The position numbers were made by a program, and so were the translations under genes. The notes below the pieces were generated by a model, which saw only the letters and a list, made by a program, of their open reading frames with translations, ran no database searches and was not told the DNA's origin. Shown here piece by piece: positions 44,082 through 54,234 of a DNA stretch of 64,000 nucleotides (positions within the stretch are counted from its first letter, which is position 1; each line of letters begins with the position of its first letter). Origin of the DNA: Kaistia algarum (GTDB taxonomy: Bacteria; Pseudomonadota; Alphaproteobacteria; Rhizobiales; Kaistiaceae); contig NZ_JAPKNJ010000002.1 of NCBI RefSeq assembly GCF_026343945.1, positions 248,001-312,000 on the forward strand. The letters run 5' to 3'.

Positions 44082-44843
44082 TCACCGCAAGATCTCCCGC
44101 ATCCTCGCACTCACATCCCGAAGCGCCGGCAGGTAGCGCTCGACCAGCGCCTCGATCGGTTCGCCGCGAGCAGGCAGGCCGAGATTGACGGCGGCGACGG
44201 TGACACGATGCGCCGTCACCAGCGGGACGGCAATGGAGCGAAGCCCGATCTCCACCTCCTGGTCGATGGCGGCGTAGCCGTTCGCGCGGACACGGCCCAG
44301 CTCCGCCAGCACCGCCTCCGGCTCCGTCAGCGTATGCTCTGTCCGGCGGGGCAGGGGCGCCGTGCCCAGCCGCTGGCGCGCTTCTGCCTCGGGGAGGGCG
44401 GCGAGCAGCACGCGGCCCATCGAGGTGCAATAAGCCGGCAGGCGCGAGCCGGGCATCAGCGCGATCGACATCAGCTTCCGTTGCGCCGCACGGGCGACAT
44501 AGACGATCTCGGCGCCGTCCAGCACCGATACCGAGGAACTCTCGCCGATGGCATCCGACAACTGGTCCAGCAGCGGCTGGACGAGCTGCGGCAGCGGCAT
44601 GGTGGCGAGGCAGGCGGTACCCAGCCGTAGGACGCGCGGCGTCAGCGTGAAGAACTTGCCGTCATAATCGGCATAGCCGAGATGGGCGAGCGTCAGCAGA
44701 CAGCGCCGCGCCGTCGCCCGGTCGAGACCCGCTGCCGCCGCCACTTCGGCGATCGACTGGCGAGGATGATCCGGGCGGAAGGTCTCGATGACGGCAAGGC
44801 CCTTGGCGAGACCGCCCATCAGGTCGCGTTCGGGAACGGCCAT
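44082..44843 (-). CDS. IclR-family transcriptional regulator (PcaR/PcaU-like)
   Basis: A 253-residue IclR regulator with an N-terminal winged helix-turn-helix (SIAEVAAAAGLDRATARRCL, about 30-49) and a C-terminal effector domain. ATG 44843 is chosen because the conserved domain starts just after it; the longer frame crosses the operator and the divergent gene. It is divergent from pcaI and is expected to regulate pcaIJF in response to 3-oxoadipate, as PcaR/PcaU-type proteins do. Confidence 0.88.
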   Translation of the reverse strand: MAVPERDLMGGLAKGLAVIETFRPDHPRQSIAEVAAAAGLDRATARRCLLTLAHLGYADYDGKFFTLTPRVLRLGTACLATMPLPQLVQPLLDQLSDAIGESSSVSVLDGAEIVYVARAAQRKLMSIALMPGSRLPAYCTSMGRVLLAALPEAEARQRLGTAPLPRRTEHTLTEPEAVLAELGRVRANGYAAIDQEVEIGLRSIAVPLVTAHRVTVAAVNLGLPARGEPIEALVERYLPALRDVSARMREILR

Positions 44844-44867
44844 ATCCGTGCTTGCCTTGAAGTTTGA

Positions 44868-44896
44868 GCGATATACGAACAAATGCAGCATATCGC
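44868..44896. promoter_or_regulatory. Candidate IclR/PcaR operator
   Basis: GCGATAT (44868-44874) and ATATCGC (44890-44896) form a perfect 7-bp inverted repeat with a 15-base spacer in the IclR-pcaI divergent gap. On the minus strand 44868-44880 reads GTTCGTATATCGC. This differs only in the centre from the PcaR box GTTCGATAATCGCAC as I remember it. The plus-strand half continues to ATATCGCAC. Confidence 0.55.
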
Positions 44897-44982
44897 ACAA
44901 AATGGATGGACGGAAGCGCGGCCTCGGCCTATCGCTCTTGGCCATGCCGGGCGTCTGGCGCCATGGGCGCGAGGGAGAGCGA

Positions 44983-45714
44983 ATGGACAAGACAGTCGGA
45001 GATCTGGCCACCGCGGTGGAGGGGATCGCGGATGGCATGACCGTGATGATCGGCGGCTTCGGCGGCGCCGGTTCGCCGATCGAGCTGATCCACGCGCTGA
45101 TCGACCGCTTCCGCGCGACGGGCCATCCCAAGGACCTGACGGTCATCAACAACAATGCCGGCAACGGCCATGTCGGCCTCGCTGCCTTGATCGAGGCAGG
45201 CATGGTGAAGAAGCTCATCTGCTCCTTCCCGCGATCCGCCGATCCGGTCGTGTTCACTGATCTCTATCTTGCCGGCCAGATCGAGCTGGAGTTGGTGCCG
45301 CAGGGCACGCTTGCCGAGCGCATCCGCGCGGGCGGCGCCGGCATCCCGGCTTTCTACACCCCGACCTCCTATGGCACCGATCTCGCCCTGGGCAAGCCGG
45401 TCGAGGAGTTCGATGGCCGCGCCTATGTCCGCGAGCGCTGGCTGAAGGCCGATGTGGCCTTGGTCAAGGCCGAGACCGCCGACACGCATGGCAATCTGAC
45501 CTACCGGGCGGCGGCGCGGAACTTCAACCCGCTGATGTGCATGGCGGCGGCACGCACCGTGGTGCAGGCGAGCCGGATCGTGCCGGCGGGCGGGATCGAC
45601 CCCGAGATCGTCATCACGCCTGGCATCTTCGTCCAGGCCGTCGTCGAGGTGGCGCAGCCGCAGCAGGAAGAAGACCTGAACCGCGCCAACGCCGTCTATC
45701 CGGGAGTGGCATGA
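44983..45714 (+). CDS. pcaI: 3-oxoadipate CoA-transferase subunit A
   Basis: A 243-residue alpha subunit of a family I CoA-transferase with the glycine loop MIGGFGGAGSP (about 22-32) and the NNAGNGHVGL segment. With PcaJ it moves CoA from succinyl-CoA to 3-oxoadipate. GAGGGAGAG precedes ATG 44983; the frame upstream crosses into the regulator and is not coding. It directly uses the product of maleylacetate reductase. Confidence 0.92.
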   Translation: MDKTVGDLATAVEGIADGMTVMIGGFGGAGSPIELIHALIDRFRATGHPKDLTVINNNAGNGHVGLAALIEAGMVKKLICSFPRSADPVVFTDLYLAGQIELELVPQGTLAERIRAGGAGIPAFYTPTSYGTDLALGKPVEEFDGRAYVRERWLKADVALVKAETADTHGNLTYRAAARNFNPLMCMAAARTVVQASRIVPAGGIDPEIVITPGIFVQAVVEVAQPQQEEDLNRANAVYPGVA

Positions 45715-45715
45715 C

Positions 45716-46387
45716 ATGAGCGCCAAGCTGACCAACAACCAGATCGCCTGGCGCGCCGCGCAGGACATTCATGATGGTGCCTATGTCAATCTGGGCATCG
45801 GCTTCCCGGAGAAGGTGGCGCAGTACCAGCCGCCGGGCCGCGAGGCGATCTTCCACACCGAGAACGGCATCCTGAACTTCGGCGAGGCGCCGCCCGCCGG
45901 TCAGGAAGACTGGGACCTCATCAATGCGGGCAAGCGCGCCGTGACGCTTAAGCCCGGCGCCTCGTTCTTCCACCATGCCGACAGCTTCGCCATGGTGCGC
46001 GGCGGCCATCTCGATGTGGCGATCCTCGGCGCCTATGAGGTGGCGGAGAATGGTGACCTCGCCAATTGGTCGACCGGGCCGAAGGGCATTCCGGCCGTCG
46101 GCGGCGCGATGGACCTCGTCCACGGCGCCAAGCGCGTCGCGGTGATCACCGATCATGTGACCAAGGACGGCAAGCCCAAGCTCCTGAAGCGCTGCACGCT
46201 GCCGCTGACCGGCGTCGGCTGCGTGACGCGCGTCTATACCTCGTTGGCCGTGATCGACATCGAGGGCGGTCGCTTCGTCTTGAAGGAAAAGCTGCCGGCC
46301 TTGTCGCTCGATGATTTGCAGGCAGTCACCGGCGCCGAACTGCTGGTCGCCGGCCCAGTCGCCGATCTGATCGTTCCGGAGCTCTGA
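45716..46387 (+). CDS. pcaJ: 3-oxoadipate CoA-transferase subunit B
   Basis: A 223-residue beta subunit. The active-site glutamate of this family is Glu49 in HTENGIL, and GIGFPEKVAQY is the conserved N-terminal stretch. It starts one base after the pcaI stop and ends one base before pcaF, so the three are one operon. Confidence 0.92.
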   Translation: MSAKLTNNQIAWRAAQDIHDGAYVNLGIGFPEKVAQYQPPGREAIFHTENGILNFGEAPPAGQEDWDLINAGKRAVTLKPGASFFHHADSFAMVRGGHLDVAILGAYEVAENGDLANWSTGPKGIPAVGGAMDLVHGAKRVAVITDHVTKDGKPKLLKRCTLPLTGVGCVTRVYTSLAVIDIEGGRFVLKEKLPALSLDDLQAVTGAELLVAGPVADLIVPEL

Positions 46388-46388
46388 G

Positions 46389-47591
<1,203 letters not shown>

Positions 47592-47601
47592 TCTCGCCCG
47601 C

Positions 47602-47635
47602 TTCCGGCGAGGCGCTTCGAAACGCCTTGCCGGAA
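47602..47635 (+). terminator. Terminator-like hairpin after pcaF
   Basis: TTCCGGC (47602-47608) with GCCGGAA (47629-47635) and, inside, AGGCG (47610-47614) with CGCCT (47623-47627), joined by a G-U pair, give a 13-bp stem with an 8-base loop 11 bases after the stop. There is no T run. Confidence 0.65.
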
Positions 47636-47769
47636 ATGTCACGAAATTCGGATTCATATTGCTCGCGGGAGAATTATCGGCACCTTACTAGAAAGTACCC
47701 TTTCTCGCTGACAGGCGCCCGACGCGACCGGGATGCGATTTCGCTGCCAATCGACCGGAAAACGTCCGC

Positions 47770-48906
47770 ATGTCCCGTTCCTCGCTCCCTGCCGAAAGCG
47801 CCGTGTCGTTGCGCGGCGTCAGCAAGAGCTATGACGGACGCGCGGTCATCTCCGGCCTGTCGCTCGACGTCGCGGCCGGCGAGTTCCTGGCGATCGTCGG
47901 CCCGAGCGGCAGCGGCAAGACCACCGTCATGCGCATCATTGGCGGCTTCGAGCCGCTGGATGAAGGCGAGGTTCGGATCGCCGGCGAGGACGTGACCTTC
48001 GAGCCGGCCGAGCACCGCCGCGTCAACACCGTGTTCCAAAGCTACGCGCTTTTTCCGCATATGAGCGTGATCGAGAACGTCGCCTATGGCCCCCGAATGC
48101 GAGGGCTGTCGCGGCGCGGGCGGCGGGCGAAGGCGGCGGATTTTCTCGATCTCGTGCGGCTCACTGATTTTGCCGAGCGCTATCCGCACGAGCTTTCGGG
48201 CGGCATGCAGCAGCGCGTCGCGCTCGCTCGCGCGCTTGCCAACGAGCCGGAAGTGCTGCTGCTCGACGAGCCGCTCGGCGCGCTCGACCGTAAGCTTCGT
48301 GACGAGATGCAGCGCGAACTCCGCCGCGTGCAGAGCGAACTCAAGGCGACCTTCATCTATGTGACGCATGACCAGGACGAGGCCTTCGGCATGGCCGACC
48401 GGCTCGCCGTCATGCGCGAGGGTCGTTTCGAGCAGATCGGCGCGCCGGCGGAGATCTATGATCGGCCGGCCAATGCGTGGGTTTCGCTATTCGTCGGGTC
48501 GGCCAATACGGTTTCTGGCCGCGTCGATCGAACCGGCGATCCGGCGTTGCTGACAAGTGATTTCGGCCCGCTGGAAGTCGGGTATCTGGCGCCGGAACTT
48601 GCGCCGGGCGATCGCGGCCTCGTCGTGATCCGCCCGGAGGCGACCCGGTTCGAGCCGCGCGACGGCGGGTCGACGCGGCCAGCCAACCGCATTCCGGCGG
48701 AAATCGTCGACGTTGTCGCGATCGGCCCGTCGCTGCGACTTCGCGCCGTCACCGCTGGCGGCCTCGCTTTGGAATCCATCGTGCAACGCCATGCGAGCGC
48801 GCCGGACGGGGACGCCGCGCCCGACGATCTTGCGCCGGGGACTCCCGTCTTCGTCGTGTTCGACGCGTCCTCCGCACGCGCCTATCGCGACGAGAAATTC
48901 AGCTGA
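47770..48906 (+). CDS. ABC transporter ATP-binding protein, PotA type
   Basis: A 378-residue ATPase of the spermidine/putrescine (PotA/FbpC) group. Walker A is GPSGSGKTT (44-52), the signature is LSGGMQQR, Walker B is LLLDEPLGALD, and a C-terminal TOBE domain follows. It is the first gene of a four-gene importer. The 178 bases upstream hold the pcaF terminator and presumably the promoter. Confidence 0.92.
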   Translation: MSRSSLPAESAVSLRGVSKSYDGRAVISGLSLDVAAGEFLAIVGPSGSGKTTVMRIIGGFEPLDEGEVRIAGEDVTFEPAEHRRVNTVFQSYALFPHMSVIENVAYGPRMRGLSRRGRRAKAADFLDLVRLTDFAERYPHELSGGMQQRVALARALANEPEVLLLDEPLGALDRKLRDEMQRELRRVQSELKATFIYVTHDQDEAFGMADRLAVMREGRFEQIGAPAEIYDRPANAWVSLFVGSANTVSGRVDRTGDPALLTSDFGPLEVGYLAPELAPGDRGLVVIRPEATRFEPRDGGSTRPANRIPAEIVDVVAIGPSLRLRAVTAGGLALESIVQRHASAPDGDAAPDDLAPGTPVFVVFDASSARAYRDEKFS

Positions 48907-48938
48907 AGTCCGATCCTCCGACCAGAACGGAACCGACC

Positions 48939-50054
48939 ATGACGACAACCATCAAGACCCGCCATCCCCAATTCGCCGGTCTCAGCCGGCGCACCCTGCT
49001 CGCGCTGCTGGGCGCGGCGCCGGCAACGGCCGCGCTGTCGGCAGCGTTCCCCGGTGCGTTCCGTGCCGAGGCTGCGACGGGCGCGCTCAACGTCTATTCC
49101 TGGCCGGATTATTTCTCGACCGACAATCTCGCCGCCTACGCCAAGAAGACGGGCGTGACGCCGAATATCTCGACCTATGATTCGAACGAGACGCTGTTCG
49201 CCAAGCTGAACAGCCCGGCCGGCGCTGGCTTCGACATCGTCATTCCCTCGTCGAGCTGGATCCAGCAACTCGCTGCCAAGGGCCTGCTGCAGGAACTCGA
49301 CCACAGCCGGCTGAACCTCGCCTCGCTCGATCAGGACCTGCTCAACCGCGACTATGATCCGGGCAACAAGTACTCGATCCCGAAGGATTGGGGCCTGCTC
49401 GGCGTTGTCTATGATCCGGAAATCGTCGGTACGATCGAGACTTGGGAGGATTTCTTCAAGGCCTTCGAGAAGTCGGAAGTCTCCGGCAAGATCCGCATGT
49501 CGGATTCCGGCTGGGAGACGATCGGCCCGCAGCTCTGGATCGAGGGCAAGGACTGGAACACGGCGACCTCGGACGAGATCCGCGCCGCCGGCGAGAAGGT
49601 CAAGGCGCTTGCCAAGCACGTCAAGTCGTTCTCCGGCCTCGACCCGAACTCGGTCGCCAATGGCTCGATCGTGCTGGCCCAGACCAATCAGGGCACGGCG
49701 CGCGCCATCATCGGGCTCAATCCGAAGCTGAAATGGGTGGTGCCGGGGCCGTTCAGCGAGCTTTGGGTCGACAATTACGCGATCCCGAAGAGCGCGCCGA
49801 ACCTCGACCAGGCCTATGACTTCCTGGCTTATCAGCTGCAGCCCGAGGTCCAGCTTTCGGAAACGCAGTATATCGGCTTCCCAGCCGCGCTCGCCGGCCT
49901 CGAGGCCAAGCTGCCGGCCGATACCAAGAACGCCGACCTGATTTTCGGCGGCAAGGGTCTCGACTTCAAGAAGCTGACCTCCTTCGTCGTCGATCCCGCG
50001 ACGATCGGCACCTATCTCCAGGTCCAGACCGAGATCCAGGCGGCGGCGGGCTGA
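48939..50054 (+). CDS. ABC transporter substrate-binding protein, PotD type
   Basis: A 371-residue periplasmic protein with a twin-arginine leader (SRRTLLALLG) ending near FRAEAA (residue 46). The mature part begins LNVYSWPDYFS, the classic PotD/PotF opening. It binds a small cationic or zwitterionic nitrogen compound; polyamine is only one option given the peptidase and transferase genes downstream. A strong hairpin follows its stop. Confidence 0.9.
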   Translation: MTTTIKTRHPQFAGLSRRTLLALLGAAPATAALSAAFPGAFRAEAATGALNVYSWPDYFSTDNLAAYAKKTGVTPNISTYDSNETLFAKLNSPAGAGFDIVIPSSSWIQQLAAKGLLQELDHSRLNLASLDQDLLNRDYDPGNKYSIPKDWGLLGVVYDPEIVGTIETWEDFFKAFEKSEVSGKIRMSDSGWETIGPQLWIEGKDWNTATSDEIRAAGEKVKALAKHVKSFSGLDPNSVANGSIVLAQTNQGTARAIIGLNPKLKWVVPGPFSELWVDNYAIPKSAPNLDQAYDFLAYQLQPEVQLSETQYIGFPAALAGLEAKLPADTKNADLIFGGKGLDFKKLTSFVVDPATIGTYLQVQTEIQAAAG

Positions 50055-50081
50055 TCGCGTAAGCCTATCTTCGATACCATC

Positions 50082-50124
50082 GCCGGACCCCGGCCTCCGT
50101 CGAGGGAGGTCGGGGCCGGCTTTT
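50082..50124 (+). terminator. Hairpin plus T4 between binding-protein and permease genes
   Basis: GCCGG-A-CCCCGG-CCTCC (50082-50098) pairs with GGAGG-TCGGGG-CCGGC (50105-50120), with one bulged A and one G-U pair, and is followed by TTTT (50121-50124). It looks like a partial intrinsic terminator that would raise binding protein over permease. Confidence 0.65.
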
Positions 50125-50173
50125 GCCTGGAATGGACCGTGACACGACACGAGGCGGAAGCCATGGGCACCGC

Positions 50174-51043
50174 ATGACAACCCTTACCCGCCCTCGCTTC
50201 GCCACCGGCGCCGCCGATCATATCGTCGCGGCGGTTCCCGCTCTGTGGCTGGTCGCGTTTTTCCTGGCGCCGCTTGGCTTCACCGTCGTTTTCTCGTTCG
50301 GCCGCAACCTGTTCGGCGGGGTCGAACTCGCCTTCACCTTCGACAACTATCGCACGGCGCTCACCGGCTTCAACGGCACGACGCTGCTGCGGACTATTAT
50401 CTTCGCGGCCTCTGCCTCGGCGCTCTGCCTCGCGGCAGCCTATCCGGTCGCCTATTTCCTGGCGCGGCACACGCAGCGCCGCCGAGCGCTCGCGGTCGTG
50501 CTGATCCTGGTTCCCTATTTCTCGTCCTTCCTGATCCGCATCATGGCGCTGCACATGCTGATGTCGCGCGGCGGCTTTGCGGAGAGCGTGCTGAATGCGC
50601 TCTATCTTCATTCCGGTCCGTTGGACGTTCTGGACACGCAACTCGCCGTCTTCATCGGCATGGTCTACGCCTATCTGCCGATCGCAATCGTGCCGCTCTT
50701 CGTGGTGCTGGACCGCATCCCCAAGCCGCTGCTGGAGGCGAGCCGCGATCTCGGTGCATCAAGGTTCAAGACATTCGTCTTCGTCACGCTGCCGCTCTCC
50801 CGTCCCGGCATCGCGACAGCGGTGCTGCTCACCGCCGTGCCCATGCTCGGCGAAATGGTGATCCCCAAGCTGCTCGGCGGTTCCAAGGGCGTGCTGATGG
50901 GGCAGGCGATCTCGTCGCAGTTCCTGCAGTCGCAGAACTATCCGCTGGGCGCCGCGATGGCCGTGCTCGTGCTGCTGGTCATCGGCGTGATCGTCGTCCT
51001 GCTGGCGCGGCTCACCAAGGGCTTCGCCGAGGTCGGCCAATGA
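50174..51043 (+). CDS. ABC transporter permease, PotB type
   Basis: A 289-residue inner-membrane permease with an EAA loop (LEASRDLGASRFKTFVFVTL) near residue 192. The start is uncertain: ATG 50174 fits homologues in length, but an in-frame ATG at 50132 is also possible. The stop overlaps the PotC-type gene by four bases. Confidence 0.88.
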   Translation: MTTLTRPRFATGAADHIVAAVPALWLVAFFLAPLGFTVVFSFGRNLFGGVELAFTFDNYRTALTGFNGTTLLRTIIFAASASALCLAAAYPVAYFLARHTQRRRALAVVLILVPYFSSFLIRIMALHMLMSRGGFAESVLNALYLHSGPLDVLDTQLAVFIGMVYAYLPIAIVPLFVVLDRIPKPLLEASRDLGASRFKTFVFVTLPLSRPGIATAVLLTAVPMLGEMVIPKLLGGSKGVLMGQAISSQFLQSQNYPLGAAMAVLVLLVIGVIVVLLARLTKGFAEVGQ

Positions 51044-51885
51044 GCGCACTCCGCTTCACGCCGGGCCGCTGGGGCGAGCGGACGACCAACGCCGCGCTGC
51101 TGCTCTGGTACGCCGCCGCCGTCCTGTTCCTGTTCGCGCCGATCTTCGCGGCGATCCTCTATTCGTTCAATCTCGGCGTCGTGAACAAGCAGACGGCGAC
51201 GATCACCGGCTGGACGCTGAAATGGTTCCCGGCCGCGTGGAACGACCTGTCGCTGCGCCGTTCGGTCGAGGCCAGTCTCGTTGTCGCCTTCTGGTCAGCG
51301 CTGATCTCCATCCTGATCGGATCGGCGCTCGGCTATGCGATCGTGCGCCATCCGAGCGCGCGAATCCGGGCGGGACTGGCCGGACTCACCTATGTTCTTC
51401 TCATCGTGCCGGAATCGGTGATTGGCATCTCGCTGCTGCTCTTCTATGGCGTCACGCGCATCCCGCTCTCGACGGCGACGCTGGTCGCCGGCATCACGCC
51501 GATGGTGATTGCCGTCGTCGCGCTGATCGTGCGGGCCCGCGTGCTGACGCTCGATCGCCGCGTCGAAGAAGCGGCCGCCGATCTCGGCAGCACGCGCCTG
51601 AAAACGCTGTGGTTCATCGTGTTGCCGCAGCTCGCGCCCGCCATCGCCGCCGGCGGCATCATGGCCTACACCTTCTCCTTCGATAATCTCGTCGTCTCGG
51701 CCTTCCTCACCACGCCCCAGATCAATACGCTGCCCGTCTATCTCTATGGCAGCCTGCAATATGGACCGTCGCCCGCCGTCTATGCGGCCGCCTCCGCCGT
51801 CTTCGTCTTCACGCTCGCCATGCTCGGTGTCGCGGGGCTGATCTTCCGCTGGACCAGCCGCCATACGGCCGCGCCGCTTCCCTGA
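51040..51885 (+). CDS. ABC transporter permease, PotC type
   Basis: A 281-residue permease, second half of the channel, with hydrophobic segments from residue 19 and an EAA loop (EEAAADLGSTRLKTLWFIVL) near residue 178. ATG 51040 overlaps the PotB stop. The aminotransferase gene begins 20 bases later on the same strand. Confidence 0.9.
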   Translation: MSALRFTPGRWGERTTNAALLLWYAAAVLFLFAPIFAAILYSFNLGVVNKQTATITGWTLKWFPAAWNDLSLRRSVEASLVVAFWSALISILIGSALGYAIVRHPSARIRAGLAGLTYVLLIVPESVIGISLLLFYGVTRIPLSTATLVAGITPMVIAVVALIVRARVLTLDRRVEEAAADLGSTRLKTLWFIVLPQLAPAIAAGGIMAYTFSFDNLVVSAFLTTPQINTLPVYLYGSLQYGPSPAVYAAASAVFVFTLAMLGVAGLIFRWTSRHTAAPLP

Positions 51886-51905
51886 ACGAACAAGGTTATC
51901 GCGCC

Positions 51906-53009
51906 GTGTCTCCTCATGATTACAACGCGCTTCTCGACATTCCGAACTTTCCACCCGAGCGCTATGCACCGCTCGCCGACCGGATCGCGCGGCTGCTCGG
52001 AACCCGCTCCGATATTGTGTTCGTGCAGGCCGAGGCGCTGCTGGCGCTGGAGGCCATTGCGACCAGCGTGGCGCGTCCCGGTCTCGTGGCCGCCAACATC
52101 GTGACCAGCCCCTATGGCGCCTATTTCGGCGCCTGGCTGCGGCGCGGCGGGGTGGAGGTCCTGGATATCGTCGCCGAGCCCGGCCAGCCAATCACGGCGC
52201 CGGCGGTCGAGGCGGCGATCAGCGTGCTGCCGAAGCTCGACATCCTCGTCATGGTCCATGGCGAGGCGGCGAATGGCGCGCTCAATCCGCTGGAGGCTGT
52301 GGCCCGGCAGGCGAGGGCGCATGGTGCGCTGCTGATCATCGACGCAGTTGCCTCCGTGGGAGCCCATGCGATCGATATCGACGGCCTCGGCATCGATTTC
52401 CTGGCCATCGGCCCGCAAAAGGCACTGGGCGGGCCCGTTGGCCTCTCCGCCGTCGCCATCAGCCCGCGCGGCTGGTCCCATATTGCCGCGACGCCTTCGC
52501 CGTCGCCTTCCTTGCTGTCGCTGGCGGACATCAAGGCCAACTGGCTGGACAAGGGGCGTGGCGCGCTGCCAGGCACGCCGCCGCCGCTCGAATTCTGGGC
52601 GCTGGAAGCGGCGATAGGCCGAGTCGAGGCGGAGGGCATCGACGCGCGTATCGCGCGGCATCAACTCGCCGCGCGCGCAACGCGGACTGGGCTGCGGGCG
52701 ATGGGCGTCGAGCCTTGGATCGTCGATGACGATGCGGCGTCTGCGCTCGTCACCTCAGTGCCTGTTCCTCCCGGTCTCGATGCCGGGACGCTGATTGTGG
52801 AAGGGGCTGGCCTCGGCGTGGCGCTCGGCCGTGGTTTCGGCGACATCGAAGACCGTCTGCTGAGAATTGACCATACCGGCCGCCGGGCCGCCTTCGCCAG
52901 CGTGTCGGCGAGCCTTGCCGGATTAGGCGCCGTCCTCAAGGCCCATGGCGTCGCTGTCGATATCGGTGCCGCGATCCGGGTCGTCGCGGCCGTCTACAAG
53001 CGAACCTGA
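51906..53009 (+). CDS. Class V aminotransferase (alanine/serine-glyoxylate aminotransferase-like)
   Basis: A 367-residue PLP enzyme of fold type I. Lys172 in IGPQKALGG is the predicted Schiff-base lysine and Asp146 in IIDAVAS contacts the pyridine nitrogen. It is related to alanine-glyoxylate, serine-pyruvate and ureidoglycine-glyoxylate aminotransferases. GTG 51906 is the start. It directly follows the Pot-type permease genes, so it likely acts on the imported amine or its breakdown product; the donor is unknown. Confidence 0.83.
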   Translation: MSPHDYNALLDIPNFPPERYAPLADRIARLLGTRSDIVFVQAEALLALEAIATSVARPGLVAANIVTSPYGAYFGAWLRRGGVEVLDIVAEPGQPITAPAVEAAISVLPKLDILVMVHGEAANGALNPLEAVARQARAHGALLIIDAVASVGAHAIDIDGLGIDFLAIGPQKALGGPVGLSAVAISPRGWSHIAATPSPSPSLLSLADIKANWLDKGRGALPGTPPPLEFWALEAAIGRVEAEGIDARIARHQLAARATRTGLRAMGVEPWIVDDDAASALVTSVPVPPGLDAGTLIVEGAGLGVALGRGFGDIEDRLLRIDHTGRRAAFASVSASLAGLGAVLKAHGVAVDIGAAIRVVAAVYKRT

Positions 53010-53028
53010 CCTACTCGGAGAGCCCTCG

Positions 53029-54207
53029 ATGTTCGATCTTTCGGCAGCGCAGGCCCATCTTCGCCAACAGGGCATCGACGCCTGGCTGCTCTATGATTAT
53101 CGCGGCAGCAACCTCTTTTTCTGGAGCGTCCTCGGAGAGACGAAGACGCCGACGCGGCGGGCCTTTCTCGTCATCCGGCCGGCTGGCGAGCCGGTTCTGG
53201 TCCTGCATACGGTCGACCAGATGTTCTTCATCGACGTGAAGGTCGAGAAGCGCGTCTATCGCGGCTGGGAGGAGATGCGCGCTCTGGTGCGCGAACTGCT
53301 TGGCTCCGCGCACCGTCTCGCCGTCGAGTATTCGCCGGACGGCGCCGTGCCGACGGCCTCCTTCCTCGATGCCGGGACGGCGGAGTGGCTGCGCGAAACC
53401 GGCTATGACCTCGTCTCCTCGGCCGATCTCTTCCAGGTCTCGGCCTCGGCCTGGGACGACTTTGCCATCGAATCCCACAAGCGCGCCTGTGTCGTCGTCG
53501 CCGGCATCAAGGATGCGGCCTTCGACCTGGTCCGCCAAAGGATCCGTCGCGGCGAGACGATTGACGAATATGAACTGCAGCAATTCATCGTCTCGGAGTT
53601 CGAGCGTCTCGACCTCGAAAGCGAGGGCCATCCTGTGGTCCAGGTCAATGAGCATTCGGGCCAGGTATTCTACGAGCCGCGCCCGGGCGCCTCGTCGCCG
53701 ATCGGCAAGGGCGACTGGCTGCTGATCGATTTCTGGGCACGCTATCCTGGCGAGCGCAACGTCTATTCCGACATCGCCTGGGGCGCCTATGCCGGCGAGG
53801 TCATTCCGGAGCGGTTGCAATCCGTTTTCGACATTGTGAGAGGGGCCCGCGACGCGGCGCTGGCTGCGATCCGCAATGCCTGGCAGCGGGGCGAGACGCT
53901 CGCCGGGTTCGAGGTCGACGATGTGGCGCGCGGCGTTATCGCCAATGCTGGCTTCCGGGCGAACTTCCACCACCGCACGGGCCATTCGATGGGGCCGGGC
54001 AAAAGGCTTCACGCGCTCGGTGTCAATCTCGACAATCTCGAGACCCACGACACGAGGCTGATCCTGCCGCGCACCGGCTTCTCGATCGAGCCGGCCATCT
54101 ATCTGCCGGAATTCGGCGTGCGCCTGGAGATCAACGTCTTCCTTGATCCGGTAGCGGGGCCGAGCGTGACGACGCCGATCCAAGACGAGATCGTCCGTCT
54201 GGTCTGA
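53029..54207 (+). CDS. M24-family metallopeptidase (Xaa-Pro aminopeptidase / creatinase fold)
   Basis: A 392-residue pita-bread enzyme with a creatinase-like N-terminal domain (about 1-150). All five metal ligands of M24 peptidases appear present: Asp in LLIDFWA, Asp in YSDIAWG, His in TGHSMG, Glu in SIEPAIY and Glu in RLEINVF. It should therefore be an active di-metal hydrolase acting on an X-Pro peptide or similar amide. ATG 53029 is chosen because the upstream frame overlaps the aminotransferase. It ends convergent to the transferase gene. Confidence 0.86.
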   Translation: MFDLSAAQAHLRQQGIDAWLLYDYRGSNLFFWSVLGETKTPTRRAFLVIRPAGEPVLVLHTVDQMFFIDVKVEKRVYRGWEEMRALVRELLGSAHRLAVEYSPDGAVPTASFLDAGTAEWLRETGYDLVSSADLFQVSASAWDDFAIESHKRACVVVAGIKDAAFDLVRQRIRRGETIDEYELQQFIVSEFERLDLESEGHPVVQVNEHSGQVFYEPRPGASSPIGKGDWLLIDFWARYPGERNVYSDIAWGAYAGEVIPERLQSVFDIVRGARDAALAAIRNAWQRGETLAGFEVDDVARGVIANAGFRANFHHRTGHSMGPGKRLHALGVNLDNLETHDTRLILPRTGFSIEPAIYLPEFGVRLEINVFLDPVAGPSVTTPIQDEIVRLV

Positions 54208-54234
54208 ACCATCCGATCGGCCGGCGCCCGGACG

